A stretch of 64,000 bases of DNA from Bettongia penicillata ogilbyi (taxonomy: Eukaryota; Chordata; Mammalia; Diprotodontia; Potoroidae), in contig JAJHZJ010000311.1 in the NCBI GenBank assembly GCA_023548195.1, forward strand, positions 6,798,811 to 6,862,810, written 5' to 3'. Positions within the stretch are counted from its first letter, which is position 1. The number at the start of each line of letters is the position of its first letter. Shown piece by piece: positions 22,021 through 32,284 of the stretch. The position numbers were made by a program, and so were the translations under genes. Under the pieces are notes generated by a model that saw nothing but the letters and a program-made list of their open reading frames with translations, had not been told where the DNA came from and did no database searches.

Positions 22021-22638
22021 TAAAAATCATCCACTTTGGATGTACATCTTCAGAACTAGGAATGGTGAGCCATGCCATTTCTGTAAGGCTATTTTCAAAT
22101 ATCTTTTGTTTACTATTTAAATAATCTGAAGATATCTAAGGATTACTGCAAATTTCTTGGGAGTGGTAGTGGTGAAGGAAGATAGAGAAGAAAAACATTA
22201 GCAGAAGATAATAGGGAGCTATGGATGGAGAGTGATTAGAAAACTTTAGTCCTATCCTAGCTACCAATTGTCCAGGTTCATACCTTGCTGGCTCTCTCTT
22301 CCCAAAGTGGGCTGGAACTCCTTGGTTATGTTCCCTCATGTAGCTCCCAAACTTCCTAGGAACGAGGGATCACCCTTAGGTCCCCAGGATAGCCTGAGAT
22401 AACCTCAGTCACTGCCATGACAATTTCACAAATGCCTACACACAGATCTCAATAAATCACACAATTCACAATAACAAATTTTGTGGTATAACCAGTGCAA
22501 CTAATTCAATAAATTTTCTACCAAAAAGTTATAAGAAAACCCTAAGGCTTCATAAAACACCACCATTATGTTTTTATGGGCTGCTCACTTTAGTCAAACA
22601 TCCAAAAGGTTTCTATAGGGAGCAAGGAAACAAGCATT
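22021..22638. other. Unassigned DNA
   Basis: No repeat or coding feature recognised. Confidence 0.45.
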
Positions 22639-22639
22639 T

Positions 22640-22893
22640 ATTAAGTACCTGCTATGTCCCAGGCCCTGTATTTATTAAGTGTTTTACCAATATTATCTCA
22701 TTTGCTTCTCATATCAACCTTGGGAAGCAGGTACTATTATTATCCCCATTGTACATTTGAGGAAACTGAGGCTGACAGAAATGAAATGCTTTGCCCAAGA
22801 TCACACAACAGGTAAATGTGTCTGAGCAGGATTTAAACTCAAGTCCTCTTAACTCTTAGCCCTGCTCTATCCATGGCATCATCTAGCTGCTAG
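22640..22893 (-). mobile_element. MIR-type SINE, antisense
   Basis: AAGCATTTATTAAGTACCTG, CCCCATTGTACATTTGAGGA, AATGCTTTGCCCAAGATCAC and a TTTAAACTCAAGTCCTC end. Confidence 0.85.
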
Positions 22894-22894
22894 G

Positions 22895-23095
22895 AGATTA
22901 TAGAATCACAAAACATTAGATCTAGAAGGAACTTTAGAAATCACATGATACAGTCTTCTCATTTTACAGATGAGTCAACTGAGGCCAAACCTTGCCCAAG
23001 ATTGTAGGATAAATTAGTGGCAGAGCAGAAACTAATAGCCAGCTCTAAGTCTTAAGCTAATACTCTTTTTATTACACCAGCTTACTTATTTGTAA
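22895..23095 (-). mobile_element. MIR-type SINE, antisense
   Basis: TAGATCTAGAAGGAACTTTA, TCTCATTTTACAGATGAGTC and CCTTGCCCAAGATTGTAGGA, in the same orientation as the preceding copy. Confidence 0.8.
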
Positions 23096-23439
23096 TTCAT
23101 ATTTAGGATTGTAATTTGCATGGAGCATTTGGGAAAAGGCAATAGACAACTAGAAAGGTCAGAGTATTTGTTAACCCATCAGCTACCTTTTTTCTCACCA
23201 CGGCATAAATGCCATCCATCCTAAGATAGAATAAAGAAGCATCTTTATTAGATCTTGCTTTGAGGAATCAGAATTACACTTTATGTCAGTAGCAGTCATA
23301 ATTGAATTTAAGATAAATTCTATCAGAGAACCAGCTAGTATATCTTTATGAGCATATGCAAATAGCATACATATTCTGCACAAATACACTCTAATCTCAT
23401 TAAGAGCAGGAACATATCTCATGCATCTCATTTATTTGT
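23096..23439. other. Unassigned DNA
   Basis: No repeat or coding feature recognised. Confidence 0.45.
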
Positions 23440-23624
23440 TTGTTTATTTTTCAGCTAACAAAGATCCCTTTCTTTTCCCACCCACTAAGAAAGAAATAAA
23501 AACAAACCCCTTGTAATAAATATATATAATCAAGCAAAATAAATCCCCCAAATTGGTCATTTCCAAAAATAACCCCATATCTCATACATTTTTGTACCTT
23601 CCACTATGCCCTATAGAAAGTAAG
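23440..23624 (-). mobile_element. L1 3' UTR (second subfamily), antisense
   Basis: CTTTCTTTTCCCACCCACTA, AAACCCCTTGTAATAAATAT and AATTGGTCATTTCCAAAAAT match the layout of the copies at 11.6 and 15.3 kb. Confidence 0.55.
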
Positions 23625-23885
23625 TACTTAGCAGAGCATGATAATACCAGCAACCTGGTAGTCTGAGGCTGATGGTCAGATTTCTTAAATTTGAGAGATG
23701 TGAGCTACAGAGGATTATGCCCATCCAGTGTCCTCACTAAGTTCAATATGGTGTTGCCCAAAGATGGGAGAACCAGCTCAGGTTGGAAATTGAATTGGTC
23801 AAAGCTACCTTGTTAATCAGTAGTGGGATTTGGACTAGGGGGTAGTCCCTGTACAGCAGGCTGAGGAGATACAGGCAGATAAAGT
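23625..23885 (+). pseudogene. RN7SL: 7SL (SRP) RNA pseudogene
   Basis: 7SL is the RNA scaffold of the signal recognition particle. The segment follows its order: TAGTCTGAGGCTGATGG (Alu-domain end), AGCTACAGAGGATTATGCCC, ATCCAGTGTCCTCACTAAGT, TCAATATGGTG, then AACCAGCTCAGGTTGGAAAT, TTGGTCAAAGC and AATCAGTAGTGGGATT. About 30 bases normally between AATATGGTG and TTGCC (part of the S-domain hairpin) are missing, and many positions are substituted, so it is not functional. Downstream is a short A-rich run and an AG microsatellite, consistent with retroposition. Marsupials lack Alu, so a 7SL retrocopy is likelier than a 7SL-derived SINE. Confidence 0.85.
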
Positions 23886-23889
23886 CTTT

Positions 23890-23894
<5 letters not shown>

Positions 23895-23969
<75 letters not shown>
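23895..23969. repeat. (AG)37 microsatellite
   Basis: About 75 bases of pure AG directly behind the 7SL pseudogene tail, probably grown from it. Confidence 0.98.
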
Positions 23970-23972
<3 letters not shown>

Positions 23973-24004
23973 GGTGCTTAATAAATATTTGTGAAATGAA
24001 TGAA
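23970..24004 (+). mobile_element. L2 3' terminus, sense (tail only)
   Basis: TTAGGTGCTTAATAAATATT then TGTGAAATGAATGAAT is the last 35 bases of an L2 3' end. Confidence 0.6.
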
Positions 24005-24839
24005 TACTTCCTATTCCCTACTTTTGAATGGATTGATCCTTGGAAGATCCATTATGGAAACCAGTGATATAGGGATTAATGAAGAGATACACTTCCTTCA
24101 AGAAGGAACTAGTGACCAAAAAAAAAAAAATGATAGAATACTGTTACACAGATTCTCCCTCTGAAAATAGCCCCACAACTTTTATCGATAGTCTAGCTGC
24201 AAAGAAAGAAAAAATCCTTAAAATCTGAGCTAGGGTATCACTAAAGTAAAAAGAGGAAGGGAATGCCTCTATTAGTCTCTTACTATGGGAACTGGAGAGA
24301 AGGCAGTTACTGATATATATAGTAAGTTATCACTCATCTGGACAATAACTAGTTTTGATTTCAAATTGTAGCTGATTGCTGACTGGAGTTACTCTCTCCA
24401 ATGTAACATCATTTTTGGGGATGCAAAAAAACCCCCACAAATACCATTGCAAATTATGAAAGTCTCTATCTTTTCTGCACTCTGCTAGCTGTCTGTATCT
24501 CAATAATATTACCACCAACCTTTGGGAAATGGAATTCATTAGAATCATAGGTCCCTGGAGACTTCCTCTCCCCACCAACAACCATTTTTTTCTCCTTGCC
24601 ATTGATCAGAAAATTCTATAGAGCAGGAAGGAAATCCTAGTGAAGTCTGTGGGAAATTAGTCTCTGTCATCTAAAAAAAAGATAGTGTGAAATCACAGGG
24701 GAAGGATTAAGGGATGAGTACCAGTATTATTGCCCTTTGCTGAAATACAATATTGATTATGGTCCCTGGAGATAGCACTCTCTTGGAAAGATAAAATAAC
24801 AGCTATTTCTTGCTGAGTTAACCATAGATATTCATTCAT
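24005..24839. other. Unassigned DNA
   Basis: Holds a poly-A run at 24119-24130 and nothing else I can assign. Confidence 0.45.
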
Positions 24840-24965
24840 TCACAGTTACAAATCTCAAATTTGGATCAATTCACTTGGACAAGCATTTATTAAGCACCTA
24901 CTATGTACAAGAGGCTACACCTATACATCTTACTTTAAAGGAGTTAACATTCTACTGGGTCTTAA
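24840..24965 (-). mobile_element. L2 3' end, antisense
   Basis: ACAAGCATTTATTAAGCACC, TACTATGTACAAGAGGC and AGGAGTTAACATTCTACTGG. Confidence 0.75.
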
Positions 24966-25033
24966 GTTCTTCAAAATCATATTTTTTTAAGTGCTGAAAT
25001 GTTTAATTGTGTGAGGCATTGTGCCATGGAAAC

Positions 25034-25167
25034 TCAGTCTCTGATGCAGCAGCTGTGTGATCCTGGAAAAGTCATTTAATTGCTTTATCCCAAAAAACTA
25101 ATAGTTGCTCTGCAATTATGGAGAAAATTTTCTCTAGCAATTATAATACAAGTCCAAGCAAAAGAAA
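25034..25167 (+). mobile_element. MIR-like SINE with 14-bp target-site duplication
   Basis: The segment has a MIR core (AGCTGTGTGATCCTGGAAAA) and an A-rich end, and lies between two copies of TGTGCCATGGAAAC (25020-25033 and 25168-25181). The body between core and tail matches no consensus I know. Confidence 0.6.
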
Positions 25168-25214
25168 TGTGCCATGGAAACCTTATAAGGTAAGTTAGAT
25201 AGCAGTCAAATGAC

Positions 25215-25312
25215 TGAATCTTTCCAAACCTCAGTTTTCTGTAAAATGAAGTGGGGGTAGATTAGATAATCTCTAAAGATTCCTTCCAGCTCTAAATCTA
25301 TTATGCTAAATA
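25215..25312 (+). mobile_element. MIR 3' half, sense
   Basis: AACCTCAGTTTTCTGTAAAA and CCTTCCAGCTCTAAATCTAT. Confidence 0.75.
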
Positions 25313-25329
25313 GGGTCGATGGCTTTACC

Positions 25330-25515
25330 AGTCAACCTACTAGTATTTATTAAGCACCTACTTTGTGCTAGGCACTGTGACAAACTCTGGGAATTCAAAG
25401 GAAGGTGAAAAATAGATCTCAAAGAACTCCCAATCTAATGGGAGAGACAACATGCAAGCAGCTATGCACAAACAAGATAAACACAGGATAAATTGGGGGT
25501 AGTCTCAGAGAGGGA
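25330..25515 (-). mobile_element. L2 3' end, antisense
   Basis: AGTATTTATTAAGCACCTAC, AACTCCCAATCTAATGGGAG and AGACAACATGCAAGCAGC. Confidence 0.85.
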
Positions 25516-25599
25516 AATGCTTTTTGCATCTAAAGCAGAAGCTACAGGGACCATGTTTTCTGAGTCCCAAAATAGAAGAATTGGTCTGACAAAGTACAA

Positions 25600-25870
25600 A
25601 AGTACAAAACCTACTTGGAATTATAACCCAAAACTAAACAAGCTGTACATATCCTTTGATTTATTGATACCACGGCTGAGTAGATCTTCAAAGAGGTCAG
25701 GAACAAAAGGAAAGGACCTGTATATGTACAAAAATATTTTATTAGAACTTTTTGTTGTAGCAAAGAACTGGAAATAAAGCAAACATCCTTCAGTTGGGGA
25801 ATAGATGAACAAATTGTGCTATATGAATTTAATGGAATATTATTGCACTGTAATAAATGAAAAATAAGGA
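25600..25870 (+). mobile_element. L1 3' region, sense
   Basis: ATCCTTTGATTTATTGATAC, CTGTATATGTACAAAAATAT, TTGGGGAATAGATGAACAAA and AATGGAATATTATTGCACTG mirror the antisense L1 copies. The tail is lost. Confidence 0.8.
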
Positions 25871-26149
25871 AATCTACTTGAAGCTACCAGTTCTTTTCTC
25901 TAAGTCAAAATTGTGGTCACTGTAGAGAGACAAAGAGGGGTGGAACATGGATGCAAACATCTAAAGGATCAATATCAAACAAGCACATTCTTTCATACTT
26001 TATGAGAAAGCACCTGAATAAATTTGCATAGTTATGTGGTTTCCAAGTGGGATAAGTATGTTCAGGGAGTAACTGTGGGGAAAGGCATCTAATGGAGCAA
26101 AGGGTCTGATCAAGGTGGTAAAGCTAGTAGTGATCTTCAATGGAAAATA
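25871..26149. other. Unassigned DNA
   Basis: No repeat or coding feature recognised. Confidence 0.45.
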
Positions 26150-26240
26150 AATCAACAGGTATTAATTAAATGCCTGTTTTGGCACTATAACAGGAATTAT
26201 CAGGGAAAAGAAAGCAGGTTCCAAGAAGAGAGTAATCCCT
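26150..26240 (-). mobile_element. L2 3' end, antisense, weak
   Basis: TCAACAGGTATTAATTAAAT and GCCTGTTTTGGCACTATAAC resemble the antisense terminus. Confidence 0.4.
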
Positions 26241-26269
26241 TGCTGCCAATATCTCTGATAAGGTTTGAT

Positions 26270-26330
26270 ATCTAAGGATGTCCCAAAAGTCTCAGTTCAG
26301 TTTTAAGCTCTAATAGTTTTGATTTTTGGA
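26270..26330. mobile_element. Possible mariner-type terminus
   Basis: GGATGTCCCAAAAGTCTCAG then TTCAGTTTTAAGCTCTAATA resembles the terminal repeat of mariner-derived MITEs. The opposite terminus is not seen. Confidence 0.3.
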
Positions 26331-26339
26331 ACACTGTGC

Positions 26340-27180
26340 AAGGAATTGATATCAATATATAAAAGCAAAAGTCATTCCTCAATAGGTCAACAGAGATGAA
26401 TAGACCATTTTTAAAGGAGGAAATGCAAGGTATCAACAATCATATGAAAGAATGTATCAGATCACTAATAATAAGAGAAATTGAAATTAAAACAGCTCTA
26501 AGGTTGTTTAATATTAATCAAATTGGAAGAGATGAAAATGGTTGTTGTTAGCAGATCTACAGGAGAATAAGCACTCTAACATGTGCTGCTAGAATTGTAA
26601 ACTGGTCCAGATGTCTTGGAAAACATCTTGGAACTACACCGCCAAAGTCACTAAATTGTCTCTATCCTTTGATTTATTGATACCACTACTCAAAGAGGTC
26701 AGGGACAGAAGGAAAGAACTTATATATGTACAAAAACATTTTAAGAGAACTTTTTATTGTAGAACTGGACATAAAGCAAGGACCCCTTAGTTGGGGAATG
26801 ACTGAACAAATTGTGGTATGTAAATTTAATGGAATATTATTGTGCTGGATAAATGAAGAGTTTATTTAAGGCGTCTGTGAGCTAGGCATTGTGCTAAGCA
26901 CTTTACAAATACCTCATTTGATCCTCATAATCTGAGAAGCAGATGACATTATTATCCCCAATTTATAGTTGAGGAAGTTGAGGCAGACAGAGGTCAAGTG
27001 ACTTGCCCAGGGTCACTCAGATAGTAAAGGCTGAGGCTAAATTTGAACATAGGTCTTCCTGATTCCAAGTCCAGTTCTCTATCTTTGAAAGATGCACAGG
27101 GAAATGAACCAGAACCAGGAGAAAAGTTTAGAGGATGATTACAATAAAAGGGGAAGTAACTCTGAAACCTTCAGAATTCT
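26340..27180 (+). mobile_element. L1, sense, split by a MIR (26863-27092)
   Basis: Landmarks run from the end of ORF2 (AATAGGTCAACAGAGATGAA, GAGAAATTGAAATTAAAACA, AATTGTAAACTGGTCCAGAT) through AGTTGGGGAATGACTGAACA to 26862, then resume at about 27093 with GATGCACAGGGAAATGAACC and AGAACCAGGAGAAAAG. Confidence 0.8.
26863..27092 (-). mobile_element. MIR-type SINE, antisense, inside L1
   Basis: GTGCTAAGCACTTTACAAAT, TTATAGTTGAGGAAGTTGAG and AAGTGACTTGCCCAGGGTCA. Intact order and both L1 flanks indicate insertion into the L1. Confidence 0.88.
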
Positions 27181-27295
27181 GATCAATCAATCAACCTGCT
27201 TAAGCTCTTACTGTATGTGAAGTACTGTACTGAGTACTGAGATACAAGAAGAGGCAAAAGACAGTTCCTGTCCTCAAGGAGATCAATCATGAGTT
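27178..27295 (-). mobile_element. L2 3' end, antisense
   Basis: GATCAATCAATCAACCTGC, TGAGTACTGAGATACAAGAA and GTTCCTGTCCTCAAGGAG. Confidence 0.75.
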
Positions 27296-27344
27296 AGCAA
27301 GTCTGATGAGAAAGCCTGTCTCCCTTTCCTGGACAGAAAGTTGA

Positions 27345-27520
27345 CAGACTAGAAATAAAAAATGAGAATTTTCAGACATGGCTGTTGTGTTGATTTTCTT
27401 TTACTTGACTATACTTTTTTTATTACAAGGGAAGTCTTTTTTTTTTTTTGGACGGGGATGAACGAATAAGCAGAATGTCAATAAAGCAATAAAATTTACA
27501 AAAAAAAGTCTAGAATAAAA
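27345..27520 (+). mobile_element. L1 3' UTR end, sense
   Basis: TTTTCAGACATGGCTGTTGT, TTTACTTGACTATACTTTTT and ATTACAAGGGAAGTC, then an A-rich end with AATAAA. Could be the end of the L1 that starts at 26340, separated by the L2 piece. Confidence 0.65.
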
Positions 27521-27829
27521 CAGATGTAAGTTCGGAAGGGACACAAAACAGCAACTTTATTACTCCAGTGTAAGTTTAATATTCACTTTTTAAAAACAAA
27601 CTATATAATAAGTTTATGATTTTATGACTATTCCTCTTTTTTTTGTTCTTTGCACATTGGAATATTGATGATTGTCAAGTTCATGATTAAAAAAAGAAAC
27701 TTTTATCATTCTCATTCTCATTATTGTTACTCTATTGTTTTAGGGATGGTAAATCCTCAAGGAACTTTCCAACTTGGAGGAACAATGTTCTAAGATCTCT
27801 TGTGATTAGTCCTGGAAATCATCCTAGAG
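27521..27829. other. Unassigned DNA
   Basis: No repeat recognised. Confidence 0.45.
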
Positions 27830-27965
27830 CAGAGGAGAGGAGCCTGTGGCCTTGAGGCAATTGAGGCAAAAATAAATTCTGTAAAATTTGGATTCAGTCA
27901 AAAGGCCACGTTTAAAGATCTAGAAGGCCATGTGTGGCCTCAAGGGTGCAGGCTCCCCTCCCTTA
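27830..27965. mobile_element. hAT-type MITE
   Basis: A palindromic unit with GGAGCCTGTGGCCTTGAGG at the left and GGCCTCAAGGGTGCAGGCTC at the right, and GGATTCAGTCAAAAGGCCAC inside, matching the unit at 36963-37128. TCCTAGAG (27822-27829) and TCCAAGAG (27966-27973) form an 8-bp duplication with one mismatch, the length expected of hAT. Confidence 0.75.
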
Positions 27966-28124
27966 TCCAAGAGGAAGTAGGATTTAAAGACTCGTTTATT
28001 GTAATGGTCACACATGACTTCTTCTATGCCTTAGATCCTTTGGTTCTGAAGAATTTTGGAGATTGGCCTGGGGACAACATTTTTCCCCCAAGGCCTGTGA
28101 TTTTATCTGTGGAGAGACTCTCTC

Positions 28125-28290
28125 GCGAAGGAGAGAGGGAAATGTGTAATTTAATTTTAGAGAATTACCTGGGTACTCTGAAAGGTTGGGTGATTTGCCC
28201 AGAGTCAGTTGGTTCCAGAAGCCAGCTTTGAATTTAGGTATTCCTGACTCTGAGGCAGAATCTCTATTCCACATACCAGACTCTTGAAAC
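28125..28290 (-). mobile_element. MIR-type SINE, antisense
   Basis: GGGTGATTTGCCCAGAGTCA and TTTGAATTTAGGTATTCCTG. The open frame on the minus strand here is MIR-derived. Confidence 0.75.
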
Positions 28291-28955
28291 TAGCTGTGGA
28301 TTGCCTTTCCTGGCTGATTCCAGAACAGGTTTTCAGGTTCCTGAGAGTTAAAACCAAGACCTTCAGTCAATACAATTTTTTTCTCCTGAACAGTCTTTAA
28401 GGGACCCTGAATTACAGAGGACAGTTAGAGAGAACTTATCGTGTCTAGGAAAAAATATAAAATCACCTTAAAATCCCCAGCTCTAAACTACCAACCCTAA
28501 TTCATCCTTGTTCAGTTGATTGAGGTTAGAAATATCTTGAAAACTGTAAATGCATTTTCACATTACTTAATCAGCACCAGCAAATGGACAGGGACATTCC
28601 TTCCCAACCTTTGGAATGCTTTAGTCCTAAAACACCTGCCCTCAGGTTACCAATCCCCAAGCTCAAGGGAGAGGCAATAACTGGAAAGAGAACAGATAAA
28701 CAAGTAAATTGCATGTGAGTGAAGTCTTTGAAATTCAAAGTTTCCATTTTTTAAACTAAAGGTATCAAAGCATCTCTGTAAGGAAATATTTCCCTTTCAG
28801 TAATTAAAAATCCTCTTTACTCCCAACCCCTTCTTCCCTTCTTCCCTCTACCACACCCTACCCCGGCCTTTCACTGACTGGAGATCAGGACTGGATTGCA
28901 TGTATATTGAGAACTTGTGAATGAGAAAGCCCCTTCTACCAATGGAGGTCAGAAA
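28291..28955. other. Unassigned DNA
   Basis: No repeat or gene recognised. Confidence 0.45.
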
Positions 28956-28959
28956 CTTC

Positions 28960-29330
28960 TCTTCAATTTATGTCTTAGAAAGTTGACAGAGACAGTGAGA
29001 AGTGTCTTGTCCAAAGTCGTAAAGCCGATATGTATCAGAAACTAGCCTTGAATCAAGGTACATAAGCAACAGTTTTGTAACTTACAGTCCTAGTTGACTG
29101 GATCATTGAGAGGTTAAGTGACTTACAAAGGGTCACACTACCACTATGTGTCAAAGGCAAGACTAGAACATGGTTCTTCCTGATCCAATCAATATCTGGC
29201 TCAACCATCCCAGCCTTTGCATAGCATTTCAGTGATTCCATTTTACAGATGAAGAAATGAAGGTTCCAGTTAATTGTGGTTAATTCAGAGCTACTGGCCA
29301 TGTTAAGACTGAAGCCCTTTGTATGGTCAG
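28960..29330 (-). mobile_element. Cluster of two or three antisense MIR fragments
   Basis: AGTGTCTTGTCCAAAGTCGT (about 29003), TTAAGTGACTTACAAAGGGT (about 29115) and TCCATTTTACAGATGAAGAA (about 29237) each mark a MIR core in the same orientation. Confidence 0.65.
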
Positions 29331-29499
29331 ATCCAGCTATTGTCTAGAATTTAAATCACTAGGATGATTACAAGAAATAATAGAACATTTCCTTTTTCTT
29401 CTTCCTTCCCTTGCACCCCCTCCCCCCAAAGAAAGTTGATTTAATATTTGCAAAGAGAGGTGGCTTACTTTAAGCTAGCAATGTTTTATGGTTCAGATC

Positions 29500-29603
29500 A
29501 CAGAGTCATTGATCATAAGAGGTAGGAGGGACTTCAGAGATCAGTCAGTCCAACATGTACCTAAATTCAGCTCAATTTAATAAAATAAACATTTATTAAG
29601 CGC
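29500..29603 (-). mobile_element. MIR start plus L2 terminus, antisense
   Basis: GAGGGACTTCAGAGATCAGT is MIR-like. AATAAACATTTATTAAGCGC (29582-29601) is an L2 terminus. Confidence 0.5.
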
Positions 29604-30044
29604 AGGAATCCCATCCCACAGGAAGGGCCTGGGTTTGAATCATGAGAGGGACCAGCACAGTGAGTACCACAAAGGTAGCCGAAAGAACTTTTATTTAATG
29701 GGGTTAAAGCTCCTGTTTCCTGCCTCTGGGAAAGCCCAAGTAGAGATGCTAAGAAACAACAGCCTTTCAAGGATGGGAAAGGTCTTATTTGTTCCTTTTG
29801 AACAAATACTTCAAAGAGCCTAGCTAGGTGGTGCCTTTAATTTAGATTGCCCTTAGGGTACGTCACCTAGAGAGTCAGATAGGCTCCCTACCCCCAGGTA
29901 TGAGAGATAAGGATGCTTTGCTAGCCAGAGTTTAAGTCAGGTCACTATCTGGCTAAGTGCAACTGAGAGCTACTCTTTTGTTCACATGAAATCTTCAACA
30001 AACTGCCTGTTTTCTCCTACACCCCCTAAATAGAGGGAAAGTGA
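29604..30044. other. Unassigned DNA
   Basis: Short overlapping open frames on both strands at 29567-29823. No family recognised. Confidence 0.45.
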
Positions 30045-30290
30045 AGGAAATGAGCATTTATATTGTATGCCAAGCATTGTGCTAAGCACTTTTACAAACG
30101 GTTCATTTGCTCCTCAAAACAACCCTGTGAGGTGGGTGCTATCATTTTGCCCATTTTACAAAGGGAGAAATTGAGGCAGATAGCGATTAAGTGAGTTGTT
30201 CAGGGTAACAAAACTAGTGTCTGAGGTCTGATTTGAACTCAGGTCTTCTTGACCCCAGAACCAGCATTTTATCCATTCCCAAAGAGCATT
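30045..30290 (-). mobile_element. MIR-type SINE, antisense
   Basis: TGCTAAGCACTTTTACAAAC, CCCATTTTACAAAGGGAGAA and ATTTGAACTCAGGTCTTCTT. Near full length. Confidence 0.88.
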
Positions 30291-31510
30291 CACCTAGCCT
30301 CTACTTAAGAGGAAACTCATTACTTCTCCAAAGACCCTATTCCATTTTTGTCTAGCTCTAATTATATTAGGATTTTCTTCTTAGAGTATGGTCTGCCTCT
30401 CGCAACTTTCTCCCCAAGTTTCTAGTTCTGAACTCTGGAGCCAAGCAGAATATTTGCTTGGCAGATAAGCAGAATTTGCACTTGAAAACTTTATGTCATC
30501 CCTCCCTCTTAGAAAGTGACCTCATTGGGAGCTGACTGTCTATTTTTTCTTTTTATCCTTAGTGCTTAGCACATTCTTTTGCACTTAGTAAACACTTAAT
30601 AAATACTTTATTTATTCATTCATTTCACCTGAAGTCTTTCAGATACTTGAAGACATCTATCATGTTCCCTCTAAGTACTCTCATCCTTATCCCCGGTTCC
30701 TTCACCCAATACTTCTATGGCATGGTTTGGAATTGTCTTAAAATTCTGGTCCTCTTTCTCTGGCTGCACTTTGGATTGTCACTGTCTCTCCTAAAACATC
30801 ATGCCCAGATTTGAATCTAATATTCCAGATGGGGTCTGACTAGGGTGGAATGCAGTGAGCCTGCCAGCAACCTTGTCTGAAACTTGCATTAGCGTTTATG
30901 GATACCATTTTATGTTGAGCCTGTAGTAACCTAAAACCCCCAGACCTTTTTCATGCAAAAATGCACAAAATAAAGCAAAAAAAAAAAAGTTTAAAAGATG
31001 ACAAACAATATTTTTACTAATATTGTGCTACATTTAATGTTTACTTAAAAAAAACTTATTCCACCATGTCTTCCATATCCTGTACTTTGTGTCATTCATT
31101 TTCTGAAAATAAATGTAAGATGAAAGTCCTACATGAATCTATATTAAATCCAACTTATTAGATTCAGCCCATCATTCTAGTCTCTTGAGATATTTATAGA
31201 TCCCAATTCTGTCATCCAACATGTTAGTTATTCATCCTCATTTTGTGTCATCCCCAAATTTGATAAGCCTGACACAAATGCCTTCATTCAATTCAGTGGA
31301 TCTATGGATGTAGAATAGAATGGGGTCAAGGACAAGAGCCCTGGGAAACTTTGACATCTCACTCCACATTTATGATTGATGCTGAGCAATTAATCATTAT
31401 GTTGGGGGCAGGGAGATGTCCATCCTTTTAACAACGCTGAATCTACTTAATTATACTATTGTTTAGCCATTGCCTCTCCAGAAGACAGAAGAATTTGTTG
31501 TCCTAGTTTA
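30291..31510 (-). mobile_element. CR1/L3 LINE, antisense, split by an L2 3' end (30505-30625)
   Basis: The plus strand reads as the complement of a CR1-type 3' UTR and reverse-transcriptase gene: TCTTTCAGATACTTGAAGAC, ATTCCAGATGGGGTCTGACT, TGTGTCATCCCCAAATTTGA and ACAAGAGCCCTGGGAAACTT lie in the order of amniote CR1. Very old; no frame remains. The insert 30505-30625 is a sense L2 terminus (TTGGGAGCTGACTGTC, TAGTAAACACTTAATAAATA). Confidence 0.75.
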
Positions 31511-31514
31511 TTTG

Positions 31515-31695
31515 GTATGATCATGGAGTCATAGAGCTGAAAGTGATCTCAGAGGCCATCTAGTCTACCTCTGCCCCATTCATCTTACAGATGAGCAGTC
31601 TGAGGCCCACAGAAGTTATAACTTGCCCAAAGTCACACAGGTAATAAGTGACAGAGGCAGGTTTTCTTGCTACAAATCCAGTACTTTCTCCAGGT
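31515..31695 (-). mobile_element. MIR-type SINE, antisense
   Basis: GTGATCTCAGAGGCCATCTA, CATCTTACAGATGAGCAGTC and TTGCCCAAAGTCACACAGGT. Confidence 0.88.
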
Positions 31696-31999
31696 TTCAA
31701 ATCCATCTTTTCCAAATCACTATTCAAAACTTTTTTTAAAAAAAAAACTAAGTTCCTTTATAATAACTATTTCCTTTCTTGATTATATTTTTTTTTAAGT
31801 TGTAGTTTTCTCAAACAGACTTTCCACATGGCATAGTTGAATATAGCTAACTATTATCTTAAGGATATTGTTGCATGTAATTAATCATAAGTAGTAAAGT
31901 ACTTCAGATTATTAAATGAGTACATTCACTTATTTGAGTTTAAAGTTCAATACATGTAAAGCTTTTTAAGAAGGCAATTTTTCAAACTATATCCATCAC
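31696..31999. other. Unassigned AT-rich DNA
   Basis: No repeat recognised. Confidence 0.45.
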
Positions 32000-32195
32000 C
32001 ATAAGAGAAACAAGGCAGCACAGATAGAGTACTTGGGTTCAGATCCTTAGCAGCTGCCAAGTCACTTAACCCCTTTGTGTCTCAGGCAACTCCTTAGGAC
32101 TTATGTATTAACTTTATAATGTTGATGGATCTATTGTGATTACTACCAGAGGATACAATTCTTACTCTGGGAGTTCCCACAATGAGAAATTTCAC
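32000..32195 (+). mobile_element. tRNA-derived SINE (Mar/MIR type), sense
   Basis: ACTTGGGTTCAGATCCTTAG, CCAAGTCACTTAACCCCTTT, CAGGCAACTCCTTAGGACTT and CTCTGGGAGTTCCCACAATG. The last two belong to a SINE 3' end different from MIR. Confidence 0.6.
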
Positions 32196-32284
32196 ATTAT
32201 TCCATAACTATAAAATAACAATTCCATATTATAAAATTATAAGATACTTTATGGGCTGAAGAGAAAATCTGGGCAAAAGCTGGA

